From the NCBI GenBank assembly GCA_963714145.1, contig OY970235.1, forward strand, positions 8,060,001-8,124,000: a DNA stretch of 64,000 nt, read 5' to 3'. Every line of letters begins with the position of its first letter. The first letter of the stretch is position 1. A program made the translations under genes and the position numbers. The notes under the pieces were generated by a model that was given only the letters and a program-made list of their open reading frames with translations, did no database searches and was not told the origin of the DNA. This stretch comes from JBBWZH01 sp035544115 (GTDB taxonomy: Bacteria; Actinomycetota; Actinomycetes; Mycobacteriales; CADCTP01). Positions 51,162-58,852 of the stretch are shown piece after piece.

Positions 51162-51998
51162 GTGACGTCGGCGAGTCTGCCCCCGGTGGGCGCAATCACT
51201 ACTCCAGGTGTCGGCCAATTACTGCATGTCGTCACAAATGATGGGGTCCGGCTGGCCGGGCGCCACTTCCCGCCCCGCCCGTCAGCCACCATGCCCGGCC
51301 TGGCGTTCGTGCTGTGTCACGGGTTCACCGGCTCGCACCGGCGGCCGGTCGTGCACCGGCTGGCGGTCCGGCTGACCCGGTACGGCGGCGTGGTCGCGAT
51401 CGACTTCCGCGGCCACGGCGGCTCAGCCGGCCGGTCCACCGTCGGCGACGCCGAGGTGCTGGACGTGGACGCGGCGGTCGGCTGGGCCCGGGCCCGGTAC
51501 GGCCGGTGCGTGACGGTGGGCTTCTCGATGGGCGGCTCGGTGGTGCTGCGGCACGCGGCCGGCGCCGCGACCGGGTCCGGGCTCGCGCCGGTCCACCCGG
51601 TGGACGCGGTGGTGAGCGTCAGCGCGCCCAGCCGCTGGTACATCCGGGACACCGTGCCGATGCGCCGGGTGCACTGGCTGATCGAGACCGCGCTGGGCCG
51701 GCTGACCGCGGCGACCCTGATGCGCACCCGGCTGCACCCGCGCTGGCCCGCCGTCCCGGAGGCGCCGGTCGAGGTGATGCACCGGATCCCGCCCATCCCG
51801 CTGCTGCTCGTGCACGGCGACCGGGACGCCTACTTCCCGGTGCAGCACGCCACCGCGCTGGCCGCGGCCGCCGGCCCCGGCGCGGAGCTCTGGCTGGAAC
51901 CCGGCTTCGGGCACGCCGAGTCGCACGTGACCCCGGCCCTGCTCGACCGCGTCGCCAGCTGGGTCCAGGCCCAGCTGCCCGCCGACCCGCCGACCTGA
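51162..51998 (+). CDS. Alpha/beta hydrolase
   Basis: 278 residues from the GTG at 51162 (an open frame extends further up, but lacks a ribosome site). Oxyanion region FVLCHGFTGSHRRPVVHRLA, nucleophile elbow VTVGFSMGGSVVLRHAAG, acid LLVHGDRDAYFP and His GFGHAE make a complete triad. Likely an esterase or lipase-like enzyme in the cytosol. It is divergent from glnR with about 130 bp between. CAATAT lies five bases before the start, so a leaderless mRNA is possible. Confidence 0.85.
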   Translation: MTSASLPPVGAITTPGVGQLLHVVTNDGVRLAGRHFPPRPSATMPGLAFVLCHGFTGSHRRPVVHRLAVRLTRYGGVVAIDFRGHGGSAGRSTVGDAEVLDVDAAVGWARARYGRCVTVGFSMGGSVVLRHAAGAATGSGLAPVHPVDAVVSVSAPSRWYIRDTVPMRRVHWLIETALGRLTAATLMRTRLHPRWPAVPEAPVEVMHRIPPIPLLLVHGDRDAYFPVQHATALAAAAGPGAELWLEPGFGHAESHVTPALLDRVASWVQAQLPADPPT

Positions 51999-52100
51999 CG
52001 TCCCGGATGCCCGGTCCGGGCCGGCCCGGGCGGTGGGTGAGCCCGAAGGGGCAGGCGGAGCCGGCCGGACCGCGGTCGGCCGGTCTGACACGATCTCGCC

Positions 52101-52940
52101 GTGAGCCGCCATTCCGCCCGTGCCGACCCGGAGCGCGGGGCCAGGGTGGACCATCTGGCCGCCGCCGGTATCGCGCTCGGCGCGGCCGCGGTGCTGTCGC
52201 TGTCCGCCCACTTCGGCCGGAGCTGGCTGGCTGCCGGACTGGCCCTGCTGCAGGCGCTGCTGGTGCTCAGCTGGATCGCCGGCACCGGGCTGCCCGGCCG
52301 GCTCGGTGCGCTGCTGATCGGCGCCGCCGCCGCGGCCGCCGCCGATGTGGCGCTGCTGGTCCAGCAGCCGGTCACGCTGGCCGCGCTGCTCGGCGTGCTG
52401 GCGCTCTGCGTGCCGGCGCTACTGGCGCACCAGCTGTCCCGGGGGGTGGTGCGGGTACGGGTGACCGAGTCGCTGTCCGGGGTCACCGTGCTGTGCACCG
52501 CGGTGGCCGCGCTGGCCGCCCCGCTGGCGCTGGTCCGGGCGGTGGACGGGCCGCGGCTGGTGTCCGCGGTCATGGTCGCGGCCGGGGTCGGGCTGTTCGC
52601 CAGCCACCTGGTGGACACCGTGCTGCCGGTGCCGCGGCTGAGCGCCGAGGTGCCGCACGGGCTGCTCGGGGTGGCCGCCGCGATCGGTGCCGGCGCGGTG
52701 GCCGGCGCCGGGCACGCCGCCGGCGACCGCACGCTCGGCCTGGTCGGCGGGGCCGGGCTGGGCGCGCTGGTGGCCGCGGTGGCCGCGCTGGTCGCGGTCG
52801 GCGTCGGCTACATCGCGCAGACCGTGGAGCCGCTGCGGGTGCCGCTGGCCCAGTTCGCGCTGCCGTACCTACGGGTCGGGCTGCCGCTCGCGTTCACCGC
52901 CCCGGTCGGCTACCTGCTCGCGCTGTACGTCACCGGCTGA
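52101..52940 (+). CDS. Polytopic membrane protein of unknown function
   Basis: 279 residues, GTG start six bases behind CACGAT (possible leaderless mRNA). A soluble head of ~18 residues is followed by about eight hydrophobic helices rich in Ala, Leu and Val (for example ALLIGAAAAAAADVALLVQQ, SAVMVAAGVGLFASHLVDTV). No charged signature or known domain was recognised. Homologues are probably confined to actinobacteria. Neighbours give no firm hint of function. Confidence 0.7.
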   Translation: MSRHSARADPERGARVDHLAAAGIALGAAAVLSLSAHFGRSWLAAGLALLQALLVLSWIAGTGLPGRLGALLIGAAAAAAADVALLVQQPVTLAALLGVLALCVPALLAHQLSRGVVRVRVTESLSGVTVLCTAVAALAAPLALVRAVDGPRLVSAVMVAAGVGLFASHLVDTVLPVPRLSAEVPHGLLGVAAAIGAGAVAGAGHAAGDRTLGLVGGAGLGALVAAVAALVAVGVGYIAQTVEPLRVPLAQFALPYLRVGLPLAFTAPVGYLLALYVTG

Positions 52941-52980
52941 CCGCCGGTCGGCAGCTGCTCCGGCGCCTCCCGCGGTCGAT

Positions 52981-53002
52981 GCCGGCCGGTTCGGCGGCCG
53001 GC
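52981..53002. terminator. Hairpin between convergent genes
   Basis: GCCGGCCG, loop GTTCGG and CGGCCGGC form a perfect 8-bp stem between the membrane-protein gene and the convergent methyltransferase gene. Confidence 0.5.
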
Positions 53003-53024
53003 GAAGGCCGGCCCGGACGGCGGG

Positions 53025-53846
53025 TCAGCGGGTGGCGTCGACCAGCCCGATGGCGTTCGAGGCGGTCAGGTCCAGGTCGGCGGGCAGCGGCCGGCCGTAG
53101 CTCTCGGCCAGCGCCGGCACCCGGGAGACCGTCGCCCGCCAGCCGTACCGGGCCAACCACCCGACCGGATCGGCCATCGTCGACGCCAGCCGCGCGCCGA
53201 CCGCCTCTACCGTCTCGGTCACCGTCCGCATCGCGGGCCGGTCGGTCGCGGTTCCGTCGAGCTGGTCGAAGGCCAGCCGGCTGCCGGGCGCCGACAGCCC
53301 GGTGGCCGACGCGGCGAGCCGGTCGACGCCGGCCTGGTCCAGGTACGCCAGCAGGCCTTCGGCCAGCCAGCAGGTGGCGGCGGCCGGGTCGAACCCGGCC
53401 GCCAGCAGGTCGGCCGGCCAGTCGGCGCGCAGGTCGACCGGGATGACGACGCGCTCGCACCGCGGCGCCGCGCCGGCGCTTGCCAGCACCGGCTCCTTGA
53501 AAGCGAACACCTCGGGCAGGTCCAGCTCGTACAGCCGCAGCCCGGGCGGCCAGTCCAGGCGGAAGGCGCGGGCGTCCAGCCCGGCGGCGAGCAGCACCAC
53601 CTGCCGGATGCCGGCCGCGCCCGCCGCCCGGGCCCGATCGTCGAAGAACCGGACCCGGACGGCGAGGAAGTCGCTCGTCCCCGGTGGGAACGCCGCCTGG
53701 GCGTCGCCGGCGCCGGGCGGTGCCGCCGCGACGAACTTCTCGGCCAGCGGGTCGTCGAACAGCGAGCCCGGCCGGGCCGGCTCACCCACCCGCAGATCAG
53801 CCATCCACACCGCTGTCCGCAAGGCCCCGGTCATAGCGTCTGTCAC
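53025..53846 (-). CDS. SAM-dependent methyltransferase of the PPM1/TIGR00027 family
   Basis: 273 residues from the GTG at 53846, behind AGGAAC; ATG 53834 is an alternative. Motifs: VVLLAAGLDARAFRLDWPPG, LYELDLPEVFAFKEPVL and TCWLAEGLLAYLDQAGVDRL, typical of the leucine-carboxyl-methyltransferase-like family expanded in actinobacteria. Substrates are mostly unknown, with O-methylation of small molecules proposed. Monocistronic and divergent from the LmeA-like gene. Confidence 0.88.
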   Translation of the reverse strand: MTDAMTGALRTAVWMADLRVGEPARPGSLFDDPLAEKFVAAAPPGAGDAQAAFPPGTSDFLAVRVRFFDDRARAAGAAGIRQVVLLAAGLDARAFRLDWPPGLRLYELDLPEVFAFKEPVLASAGAAPRCERVVIPVDLRADWPADLLAAGFDPAAATCWLAEGLLAYLDQAGVDRLAASATGLSAPGSRLAFDQLDGTATDRPAMRTVTETVEAVGARLASTMADPVGWLARYGWRATVSRVPALAESYGRPLPADLDLTASNAIGLVDATR

Positions 53847-53972
53847 ACCGTTGTTCCTACCGAATCCCGGCCGCCACAACGATCACCCGTCTGGCGGAGG
53901 ATCCGGATCGCGCCACACCCGCGACGCCGATGCGTCCGGCGGTGATTGGGAAGCGTGGCAAGCTGGGTAACC

Positions 53973-54695
53973 GTGTCCACCATGCGCCGCATATTGATCG
54001 GTGTCGTCATCCTGCTGGGGCTGCTGGCGGTGGTTGACCGGATCGCGGTGGCGGTGGCGGACCGGGCGGTGGCCAAGCAGATCCGGTCCGAGATGGAACT
54101 GCGCGAGGACCCGTCCGTGCACATCTCCGGGTTCCCGTTCCTCACCCAGGCGGTCCGCGGCCGGTACCGGGACATGCACGTGCGGATCCCGGGGGTGACG
54201 TCCGGCGAGCTGCGGAACGTCGATGTGGACTCCCGGCTGCATGGCGTGCATGCCTCGCTGACCGACCTGTCCAGCGGCAAGCTGGACGGCGTGCCGGTGG
54301 ACGAGATCACCGGCAGCGTGCTGGTGCGCTACGACGAACTGGCCCGGGCCAGCGGCATCCCCGGCTTGACGATCCGGCCGGTGACCGGCGGCCTGCAGGT
54401 GTCCGGCCAGGTGGACGTGCTGGGCCGGCACATCACCGCGTCCGCGCTGGCGCACGTCACCGTCCGCGACGACGACCTGGTGGTGACCGCGGAGAACGCC
54501 ACCATCGGCGGCGCCGCCGTGCCGCCGGCGGTGGTGGCGGCGGCCACCCGGCGGCTGAGCTTCCCGGTGGCGCAGGGGCAGCTGCCGCTCGCGCTGCGGA
54601 TCACCGGCGTGAGCACCGGCGCGGACGGCCTGTCGGTCACCGCCGAGGCCCAGCACGTGGTGCTGCGGCGGGGTCTGCTCGCGGGCGTGGAGTAG
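53973..54695 (+). CDS. LmeA-like (DUF2993) envelope protein
   Basis: 240 residues from GTG 53973, or ATG 53982. An N-terminal membrane segment (ILIGVVILLGLLAVVDRIAV) anchors the protein outside. The rest is the DUF2993 fold: DPSVHISGFPFLTQAVRGRY and LTIRPVTGGLQVSGQVDVLG. Mycobacterial LmeA binds phospholipid and is needed for mature lipomannan. It leads the same-strand run with the thioredoxin gene 19 bp downstream. Confidence 0.8.
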   Translation: MSTMRRILIGVVILLGLLAVVDRIAVAVADRAVAKQIRSEMELREDPSVHISGFPFLTQAVRGRYRDMHVRIPGVTSGELRNVDVDSRLHGVHASLTDLSSGKLDGVPVDEITGSVLVRYDELARASGIPGLTIRPVTGGLQVSGQVDVLGRHITASALAHVTVRDDDLVVTAENATIGGAAVPPAVVAAATRRLSFPVAQGQLPLALRITGVSTGADGLSVTAEAQHVVLRRGLLAGVE

Positions 54696-54714
54696 GCCGC
54701 GCACACTGGTTGAC

Positions 54715-55254
54715 GTGGCGGGTCTGCTGGTGGTGGTCGTGGTGCTCGGGGTGAGCACGGTCGCCGGGCTGCGCTGGCGGCGCCGCTCCGGCCGGTTCCG
54801 GCCGGTCGGGCCGGCCGCTCGGCGCCCGGCCGGCTCCCGCGGCCTGACCGGCACGCGGGGCGTGGCCGACTCGCGGGGCGTGGCCGACTCGCGGGGCCCG
54901 GCTGGGTCGACGGGCCCGGCTGAGGCGGGCGGGGAGCCGGTGGACCGGGCGGTGCTCGCCGGGCTCGGTGTCGACCCGGCCGAAGCGCCGGTCACCCTGC
55001 TGCAGTTCTCGTCCGCGTTCTGCCAGCCGTGCCGGGCCACCCGGCGGGTGCTCGGCGAGGTGGTGCGGCTGGTGCCGGCGGTCCGGCACGTCGAGGTGGA
55101 CGCCGAGTCGCACCTGGCCGCGGTCCGCGCGCTGGGCATCCTGCGGACGCCGACGGTGCTGGTGCTCGACTCGGCCGGCCGGGTGGTGCGGCGGGCCAGC
55201 GGCCAGCCCCGGGTGCCGGACGTGATCGCCGCGGTCGCCCCGCACCTGCCCTGA
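54715..55254 (+). CDS. Membrane-anchored thioredoxin-like protein
   Basis: 179 residues, GTG start. Membrane segment AGLLVVVVVLGVSTVAGL, then a charged linker with short RGVADS repeats, then a thioredoxin fold with LLQFSSAFCQPCRATRRVLG (CxxC reads CQPC) and the cis-Pro in ILRTPTVLVLD. Membrane topology cannot be fixed by eye. Probably a reductant for the sulfurtransferase cluster downstream. A 16-bp repeat tract starts inside its stop codon region. Confidence 0.82.
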   Translation: MAGLLVVVVVLGVSTVAGLRWRRRSGRFRPVGPAARRPAGSRGLTGTRGVADSRGVADSRGPAGSTGPAEAGGEPVDRAVLAGLGVDPAEAPVTLLQFSSAFCQPCRATRRVLGEVVRLVPAVRHVEVDAESHLAAVRALGILRTPTVLVLDSAGRVVRRASGQPRVPDVIAAVAPHLP

Positions 55255-55312
55255 TCGGCGACAACCCTGATCAGCTGCGACCCTGATCGGCGGCAACCCC
55301 GATCAGATGCGA
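55249..55312. repeat. 16-bp tandem repeat between thioredoxin and leader-peptide genes
   Basis: Four units, CCCTGATCGGCGACAA, CCCTGATCAGCTGCGA, CCCTGATCGGCGGCAA and CCCCGATCAGATGCGA, that is two copies of a 32-bp unit. The first includes the thioredoxin stop. Each contains GATC. Could be a regulator site or a simple duplication. Confidence 0.8.
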
Positions 55313-55379
55313 CGATGCCGGCCATCCGGGACCTTCCCGGCGGCCGGCTCGCGGCCCGGCCAGGGCCCGTTCCCGCTGG

Positions 55380-55385
55380 TACCCT
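55380..55385 (+). promoter_or_regulatory. -10 element of the leaderless Cys leader peptide
   Basis: TACCCT fits the TANNNT -10 pattern and lies seven bases before the ATG of the leader peptide, as needed for a leaderless transcript. No -35 is clear. Confidence 0.5.
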
Positions 55386-55392
55386 GCTGCTC

Positions 55393-55467
55393 ATGGGGCC
55401 GCTGCTGACCCAACGCCGCGCGGTGGATCTGTGCCGCGTGGGCAGCTGCTTGTGTCTGCTGCCCTGA
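55393..55467 (+). CDS. Cysteine-responsive leader peptide
   Basis: 24 codons. The core QRRAVDLCRVGSCLC is the hallmark of the short leader peptides found before sulfur-assimilation genes in actinobacteria. Three Cys codons cluster near the end. In mycobacteria such leaderless poly-Cys ORFs are established attenuators: ribosome stalling at low Cys opens the downstream genes. Here DUF4395, the sulfurtransferase and DUF1416 lie downstream, and the DUF4395 start follows 112 bp later. The ORF has no ribosome site, in line with leaderless translation. Confidence 0.8.
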   Translation: MGPLLTQRRAVDLCRVGSCLCLLP

Positions 55468-55578
55468 CCGCGGCGGCCATCCCTCGCTGATGACCTCCTG
55501 ACCTGCCGGCTGGTCCGCGCCAGGCGCCGCCGCACCGCCGCGATGCCCGACGCTTTCCCTCCCGTCAGGAGCCGGCAA

Positions 55579-56036
55579 ATGCTCATAGACCCGCGCGGCG
55601 CCCGGTTCGCCGCCTGGATCACCACGGTGGTGCTGGCCACCGTGCTCGTCACCGGCAGCGGCTGGCTGTTGGCCGGCCAGGCACTGGTGTTCGCCGTCGG
55701 CGCGCTCGCCGGGATGCCACGGGCGCCGTACGGGCTGGTGTTCCGCTACCTGGTGGCGCCCCGGCTGGCCAAGCCGACCGAGCTGGAGCCGGCCGCCCCG
55801 CCGCGGTTCGCCCAGGCCGTCGGGCTGCTGTTCGCGGTGCTCGGCACGGTCGGCTACCTCACCGGGCTGACCGTGCTCGGCGCCGGCGCCACCGCCGCGG
55901 CGCTCGCCGCGGCCTTCCTCACGCGGCGTTCGGCCTCTGCCTGGGCTGCGAGCTGTACCTGATCCTCCGGCGGGCCCGGCCAGCCAGCCACACCACCACG
56001 CCCGCCAACCACACCACCAAGGGAGTCACCGCATGA
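55579..56036 (+). pseudogene. DUF4395 membrane protein with a single frameshift
   Basis: The start ATG at 55579 is behind AGGAG; the frame opens MLIDPRGARFAAWITTVVLA. Helices and the GMPRAPYGLVFRYLVAPRLA loop match DUF4395. At about 55920 the frame leaves the family: one added base restores NAAFGLCLGCELYLILRRAR, with the conserved CxxC pair, and a stop that overlaps the next start (ATGA at 56033). So one base is probably missing from the sequence, or the gene is freshly broken. DUF4395 proteins accompany thioredoxins and sulfurtransferases. Confidence 0.8.
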
Positions 56037-56866
56037 GTCGCGCAGACGCACTGGTCAGTGCCGAGTGGGCCGAGGAGCACCTCGGCCAGCCCGGCGTCGT
56101 GTTCGTCGAGGTCGACGAGGACGTCAGTGCCTACGACAAGGGCCACCTGGCCGGCGCCGTGAAGCTGGACTGGAAGAAGGAGCTGCAGGACCAGGTAGTC
56201 CGTGACTTCGTCAACAAGGAGCAGTTCGAGAAGCTGCTGTCGGCCAAGGGCATCGGCAACGACGACACGGTCGTGCTGTACGGCGGCAACAACAACTGGT
56301 TCGCCGCCTACGCGTACTGGTACTTCAAGCTGTACGGGCACCGCGACGTGAAGCTGCTCGATGGCGGCCGGAAGAAGTGGGAGCTCGACTCCCGCCCGCT
56401 CACCGAGGACGTCACCACCCGGGAGCCCACCGACTACCACGCCGCCGACCAGAACCTGTCGATCCGCGCCTTCCGGGACGAGGTGCTGGCCGCGATCGGC
56501 AGCCAGAACCTGATCGACGTCCGCTCGCCGGACGAGTTCGCCGGCCGGCTGCTCGCCCCGGCGCACCTGCCGCAGGAGCAGTCGCAGCGGCCCGGGCACA
56601 TCCCGACCGCGGTGAACGTGCCGTGGGCCAAGGCGGCCAACGAGGACGGCACGTTCAAGTCGGACGAGGAACTGCGCACCCTGTACGCCGGTGCGGGCCT
56701 GGACGCCAGCAAGGACACCATCGCCTACTGCCGGATCGGCGAGCGCTCCAGCCACACCTGGTTCGCGCTGCACGAGCTGCTCGGCGAGCCGAACGTGAAG
56801 AACTACGACGGCTCGTGGACCGAGTACGGCTCACTGGTCGGCGTCCCGATCGAGAAGGACGTCTGA
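56033..56866 (+). CDS. sseA: Thiosulfate/3-mercaptopyruvate sulfurtransferase
   Basis: 277 residues, typical two-domain rhodanese. Domain one: WAEEHLGQPGVVFVEVDEDV, LDGGRKKWELDSRPLTEDV. Domain two: NLIDVRSPDEFAGRLLAPAH and the active-site loop AYCRIGERSSHTWFALHELL with the persulfide Cys. It moves sulfane sulfur to cyanide or other acceptors and is cytosolic. Its ATG overlaps the restored DUF4395 stop, and DUF1416 starts 2 bp after its stop. Confidence 0.93.
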   Translation: MSRADALVSAEWAEEHLGQPGVVFVEVDEDVSAYDKGHLAGAVKLDWKKELQDQVVRDFVNKEQFEKLLSAKGIGNDDTVVLYGGNNNWFAAYAYWYFKLYGHRDVKLLDGGRKKWELDSRPLTEDVTTREPTDYHAADQNLSIRAFRDEVLAAIGSQNLIDVRSPDEFAGRLLAPAHLPQEQSQRPGHIPTAVNVPWAKAANEDGTFKSDEELRTLYAGAGLDASKDTIAYCRIGERSSHTWFALHELLGEPNVKNYDGSWTEYGSLVGVPIEKDV

Positions 56867-56867
56867 C

Positions 56868-57176
56868 GTGTGCGGCGCGCCGGCCCAGGAGGCCGTGCTC
56901 GACGAGACCCTGCCGGCCAGCGTCGACCCGGCCACCGCGACGGTGATCCAGGGCCGGGTGCTGCGGGCCGGCGAGCCGGTGCCGGCGGCCTACGTCCGGC
57001 TGCTGGACCGGTCCGGTGACTTCACCGCCGAGGTGATCTCCAGCGCGACCGGCGCATTCCGGTTCTTCGCCGCTCCGGGCCGGTGGACGGTGCGGGCGCT
57101 GGCCCCGGGCGGCACCGGCCAGCAGGAGGTGGAGGCCAAGATCGGCTTCACCACCGCGGAGATCACGCTGGCCTGA
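56868..57176 (+). CDS. DUF1416 protein
   Basis: 102 residues, GTG start 2 bp after the sulfurtransferase stop. The N-terminal MCGAPAQ and the beta-rich body (VIQGRVLRAGEPVPAAYVRL, GAFRFFAAPGRWTVRALAPG) match DUF1416, a carboxypeptidase-regulatory-like sandwich that nearly always follows the sulfurtransferase in actinobacteria. Role unknown. It ends the operon at a strong hairpin. Confidence 0.88.
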   Translation: MCGAPAQEAVLDETLPASVDPATATVIQGRVLRAGEPVPAAYVRLLDRSGDFTAEVISSATGAFRFFAAPGRWTVRALAPGGTGQQEVEAKIGFTTAEITLA

Positions 57177-57194
57177 GCCGGCACGGACAACGAC

Positions 57195-57230
57195 GACCAG
57201 GCGGTCACCCATCCGGGTGACCGCCTGGTC
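57195..57230 (+). terminator. Strong hairpin ending the sulfur operon
   Basis: GACCAGGCGGTCACCC, loop ATCC and its exact complement make a 16-bp stem. An outer pair, GCCGGCAC (57177-57184) and GTGCCGGC (57234-57241), can extend it. It starts 19 bp after the DUF1416 stop. Confidence 0.85.
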
Positions 57231-57341
57231 CATGTGCCGGCAGGTGGTTGACGTGGCCGCGCGTACTAGGTCATCTAGAGCCAGGGTCGCGCTGGTGGCC
57301 CCGCGGGGCGGTGCTGCCCGCAGGTCGAGGAGGAAGCCGCG

Positions 57342-58346
57342 ATGGCCGGTACACCTACGTCGCTGAGCAAAGCCGGGGGCGTTGCCCGCAACCTCGGTAT
57401 CGCGGCGCTGGCCGCCACGCTGCTGTCCACCTGGCTGATGTCCCCGGACAAGGCCGCCGGCAAGGACTCGTTCTACGGGATGGTGATCGAGCCGCAGGTG
57501 GAGGTCGACAAGGCCATCCCGCGGCTGGCCGACCTGGGGGTGCACACCGTCCGGCTGCAGATGGACGTGAAGGACTGGGGCCAGCCGGCGACGAACACCG
57601 GCGCCAAGGCGTACGACGGGGCCCTGGCGCAGGCCGGCCCGCTGGACAACGAGGGTTTCCAGATCATCCTGCGGATCAACAGCGAGGGCGGCCAGATGCC
57701 GTCGTACGCCCGGGCCAAGGCGGTGTTCCAGTGGCTGCTGACCCGGCCGGGCGCCGCCGCGGTGGACGTGTACGAGATCATGGGCCCGGTCACCGAGAAG
57801 GCCAGCAACGCGGACGCGTACAGCACCAACCTCTCGCTCGACCAGCAGGCGCGCCGGTACGTGAACGGCCCGCTGCGCGCCGCCGCCGAGGTGTTCCACC
57901 GGGCCCGGAAGAAGGTGCTCGGCGCCGCGTTCACGCCGATGCAGCAGGTCGCCAGCTACGACACCCGGGGCACCGACACGCTCGCGGTCACCCGGGCCTA
58001 CCTGCACGCCGGCTACCTGGACCGGGTCGACTACGCCGGGCTGCAGCCCACGCTGGCCACGCCGACCGCCCAGGTGGACTGGATCCGGGTGGTGGGCAAG
58101 CTGTTCGCGCCGAAGAAGATCTGGGTCAGCCAGTGGGAGCTGGACCGCGCCTCCTACCCCGACAAGGCCGACTACGCGGCGGCGCTGAGCCGGGCGGTCG
58201 GCCCGCTGCACGACCTGGTCGCGGTGGTCTGCTACCAGTCGTTCACCCCGGGCGCCGACTCGTACGGCGTGGTGCTGCCGGCGTTCTCCGGCTACCGCGC
58301 GGTGCAGCCGGCGTTCAACACCTACCGGGGCTGGCCGAAGCGGTAG
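57342..58346 (+). CDS. Secreted TIM-barrel-like protein, possible glycosidase
   Basis: 334 residues, ATG behind GAGGAGG. A signal anchor (LGIAALAATLLSTWLMSP) leads to a domain with the rhythm of an (alpha/beta)8 glycosidase: VEVDKAIPRLADLGVHTVRL, VDVYEIMGPVTEKASNADAY, VDYAGLQPTLATPTAQVDWI, ICVSQWE-like KIWVSQWELDRASY and LVAVVCYQSFTPGADSYGVV. Glu in EIMGP and QWELD might be the acid/base and nucleophile, by analogy with clan GH-A. No close family was recognised. It is monocistronic. Confidence 0.55.
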   Translation: MAGTPTSLSKAGGVARNLGIAALAATLLSTWLMSPDKAAGKDSFYGMVIEPQVEVDKAIPRLADLGVHTVRLQMDVKDWGQPATNTGAKAYDGALAQAGPLDNEGFQIILRINSEGGQMPSYARAKAVFQWLLTRPGAAAVDVYEIMGPVTEKASNADAYSTNLSLDQQARRYVNGPLRAAAEVFHRARKKVLGAAFTPMQQVASYDTRGTDTLAVTRAYLHAGYLDRVDYAGLQPTLATPTAQVDWIRVVGKLFAPKKIWVSQWELDRASYPDKADYAAALSRAVGPLHDLVAVVCYQSFTPGADSYGVVLPAFSGYRAVQPAFNTYRGWPKR

Positions 58347-58356
58347 TCGGCGCCCG

Positions 58357-58716
58357 TCAGTACACGAGGGCCTGGGCGCCGTCGGCGAGCGCCTCCTCGA
58401 CGAACGCCTGGGCGCCGGCGATCCGGACCCCGGGCAGCACGTCGGCCGGCCCGATGCCGCGCCGGGCCGCGCACTGCGTACAGAGCGTGACGGTGCCGCC
58501 GGCCAGGATCGCGGTCAGCAGGTCGGCCAGCGGCGCCGCCTCGGCCAGCTCGAACGTCTCGGCCCGACCGGGCAGTGCGAACCAGGCCGACTCGCCGGTC
58601 AGCCAGAGCGAGACCGGCGCTCCGGCGGCCACCGCCACCGCGGCCACCGTGAACGCCTGGCTGCACCGCTCCGGCGCGTCCGCCCCGGCTGTCGCCTTCA
58701 CCACCAGCGTGCGCAT
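58357..58716 (-). CDS. DsrE family protein
   Basis: 119 residues. The fold runs RTLVVKATAGADAPERCSQA, VAVAAGAPVSLWLTGESAWF and VTLCTQCAARRGIGPADVLP, with two Cys in the active loop as in DsrE/TusD-type sulfur carriers. It likely binds sulfane sulfur or acts in redox control. It lies near but opposite to the sulfur cluster and is divergent from the small membrane ORF. Confidence 0.82.
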   Translation of the reverse strand: MRTLVVKATAGADAPERCSQAFTVAAVAVAAGAPVSLWLTGESAWFALPGRAETFELAEAAPLADLLTAILAGGTVTLCTQCAARRGIGPADVLPGVRIAGAQAFVEEALADGAQALVY

Positions 58717-58737
58717 CGTCCGACCCTACTGAGTGGG

Positions 58738-58743
58738 TATCCT
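58738..58743 (+). promoter_or_regulatory. -10 element of a leaderless operon
   Basis: TATCCT fits the actinobacterial -10 pattern and ends seven bases before the GTG at 58751. Confidence 0.5.
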
Positions 58744-58750
58744 CACCGGC

Positions 58751-58852
58751 GTGCTGGCGACCGGAACTGTGGTGTTGCTGGTCGCGGCGTTCGTCGCGGC
58801 CACCTGGCTGTGCGGGTGGGCCGGCTACCGGCTGCTGGTCGGCAACCGGTGA
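58751..58852 (+). CDS. 33-residue single-helix membrane protein
   Basis: The GTG lies seven bases behind TATCCT, so the mRNA is probably leaderless. The peptide is one hydrophobic helix (TVVLLVAAFVAATWLCGWAG) ending YRLLVGNR. Its stop overlaps the nitrobindin start (GTGA at 58849), so both would be made from one message. It is too short for domain assignment. A role as membrane tether or partner of nitrobindin is a guess. Confidence 0.6.
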   Translation: MLATGTVVLLVAAFVAATWLCGWAGYRLLVGNR

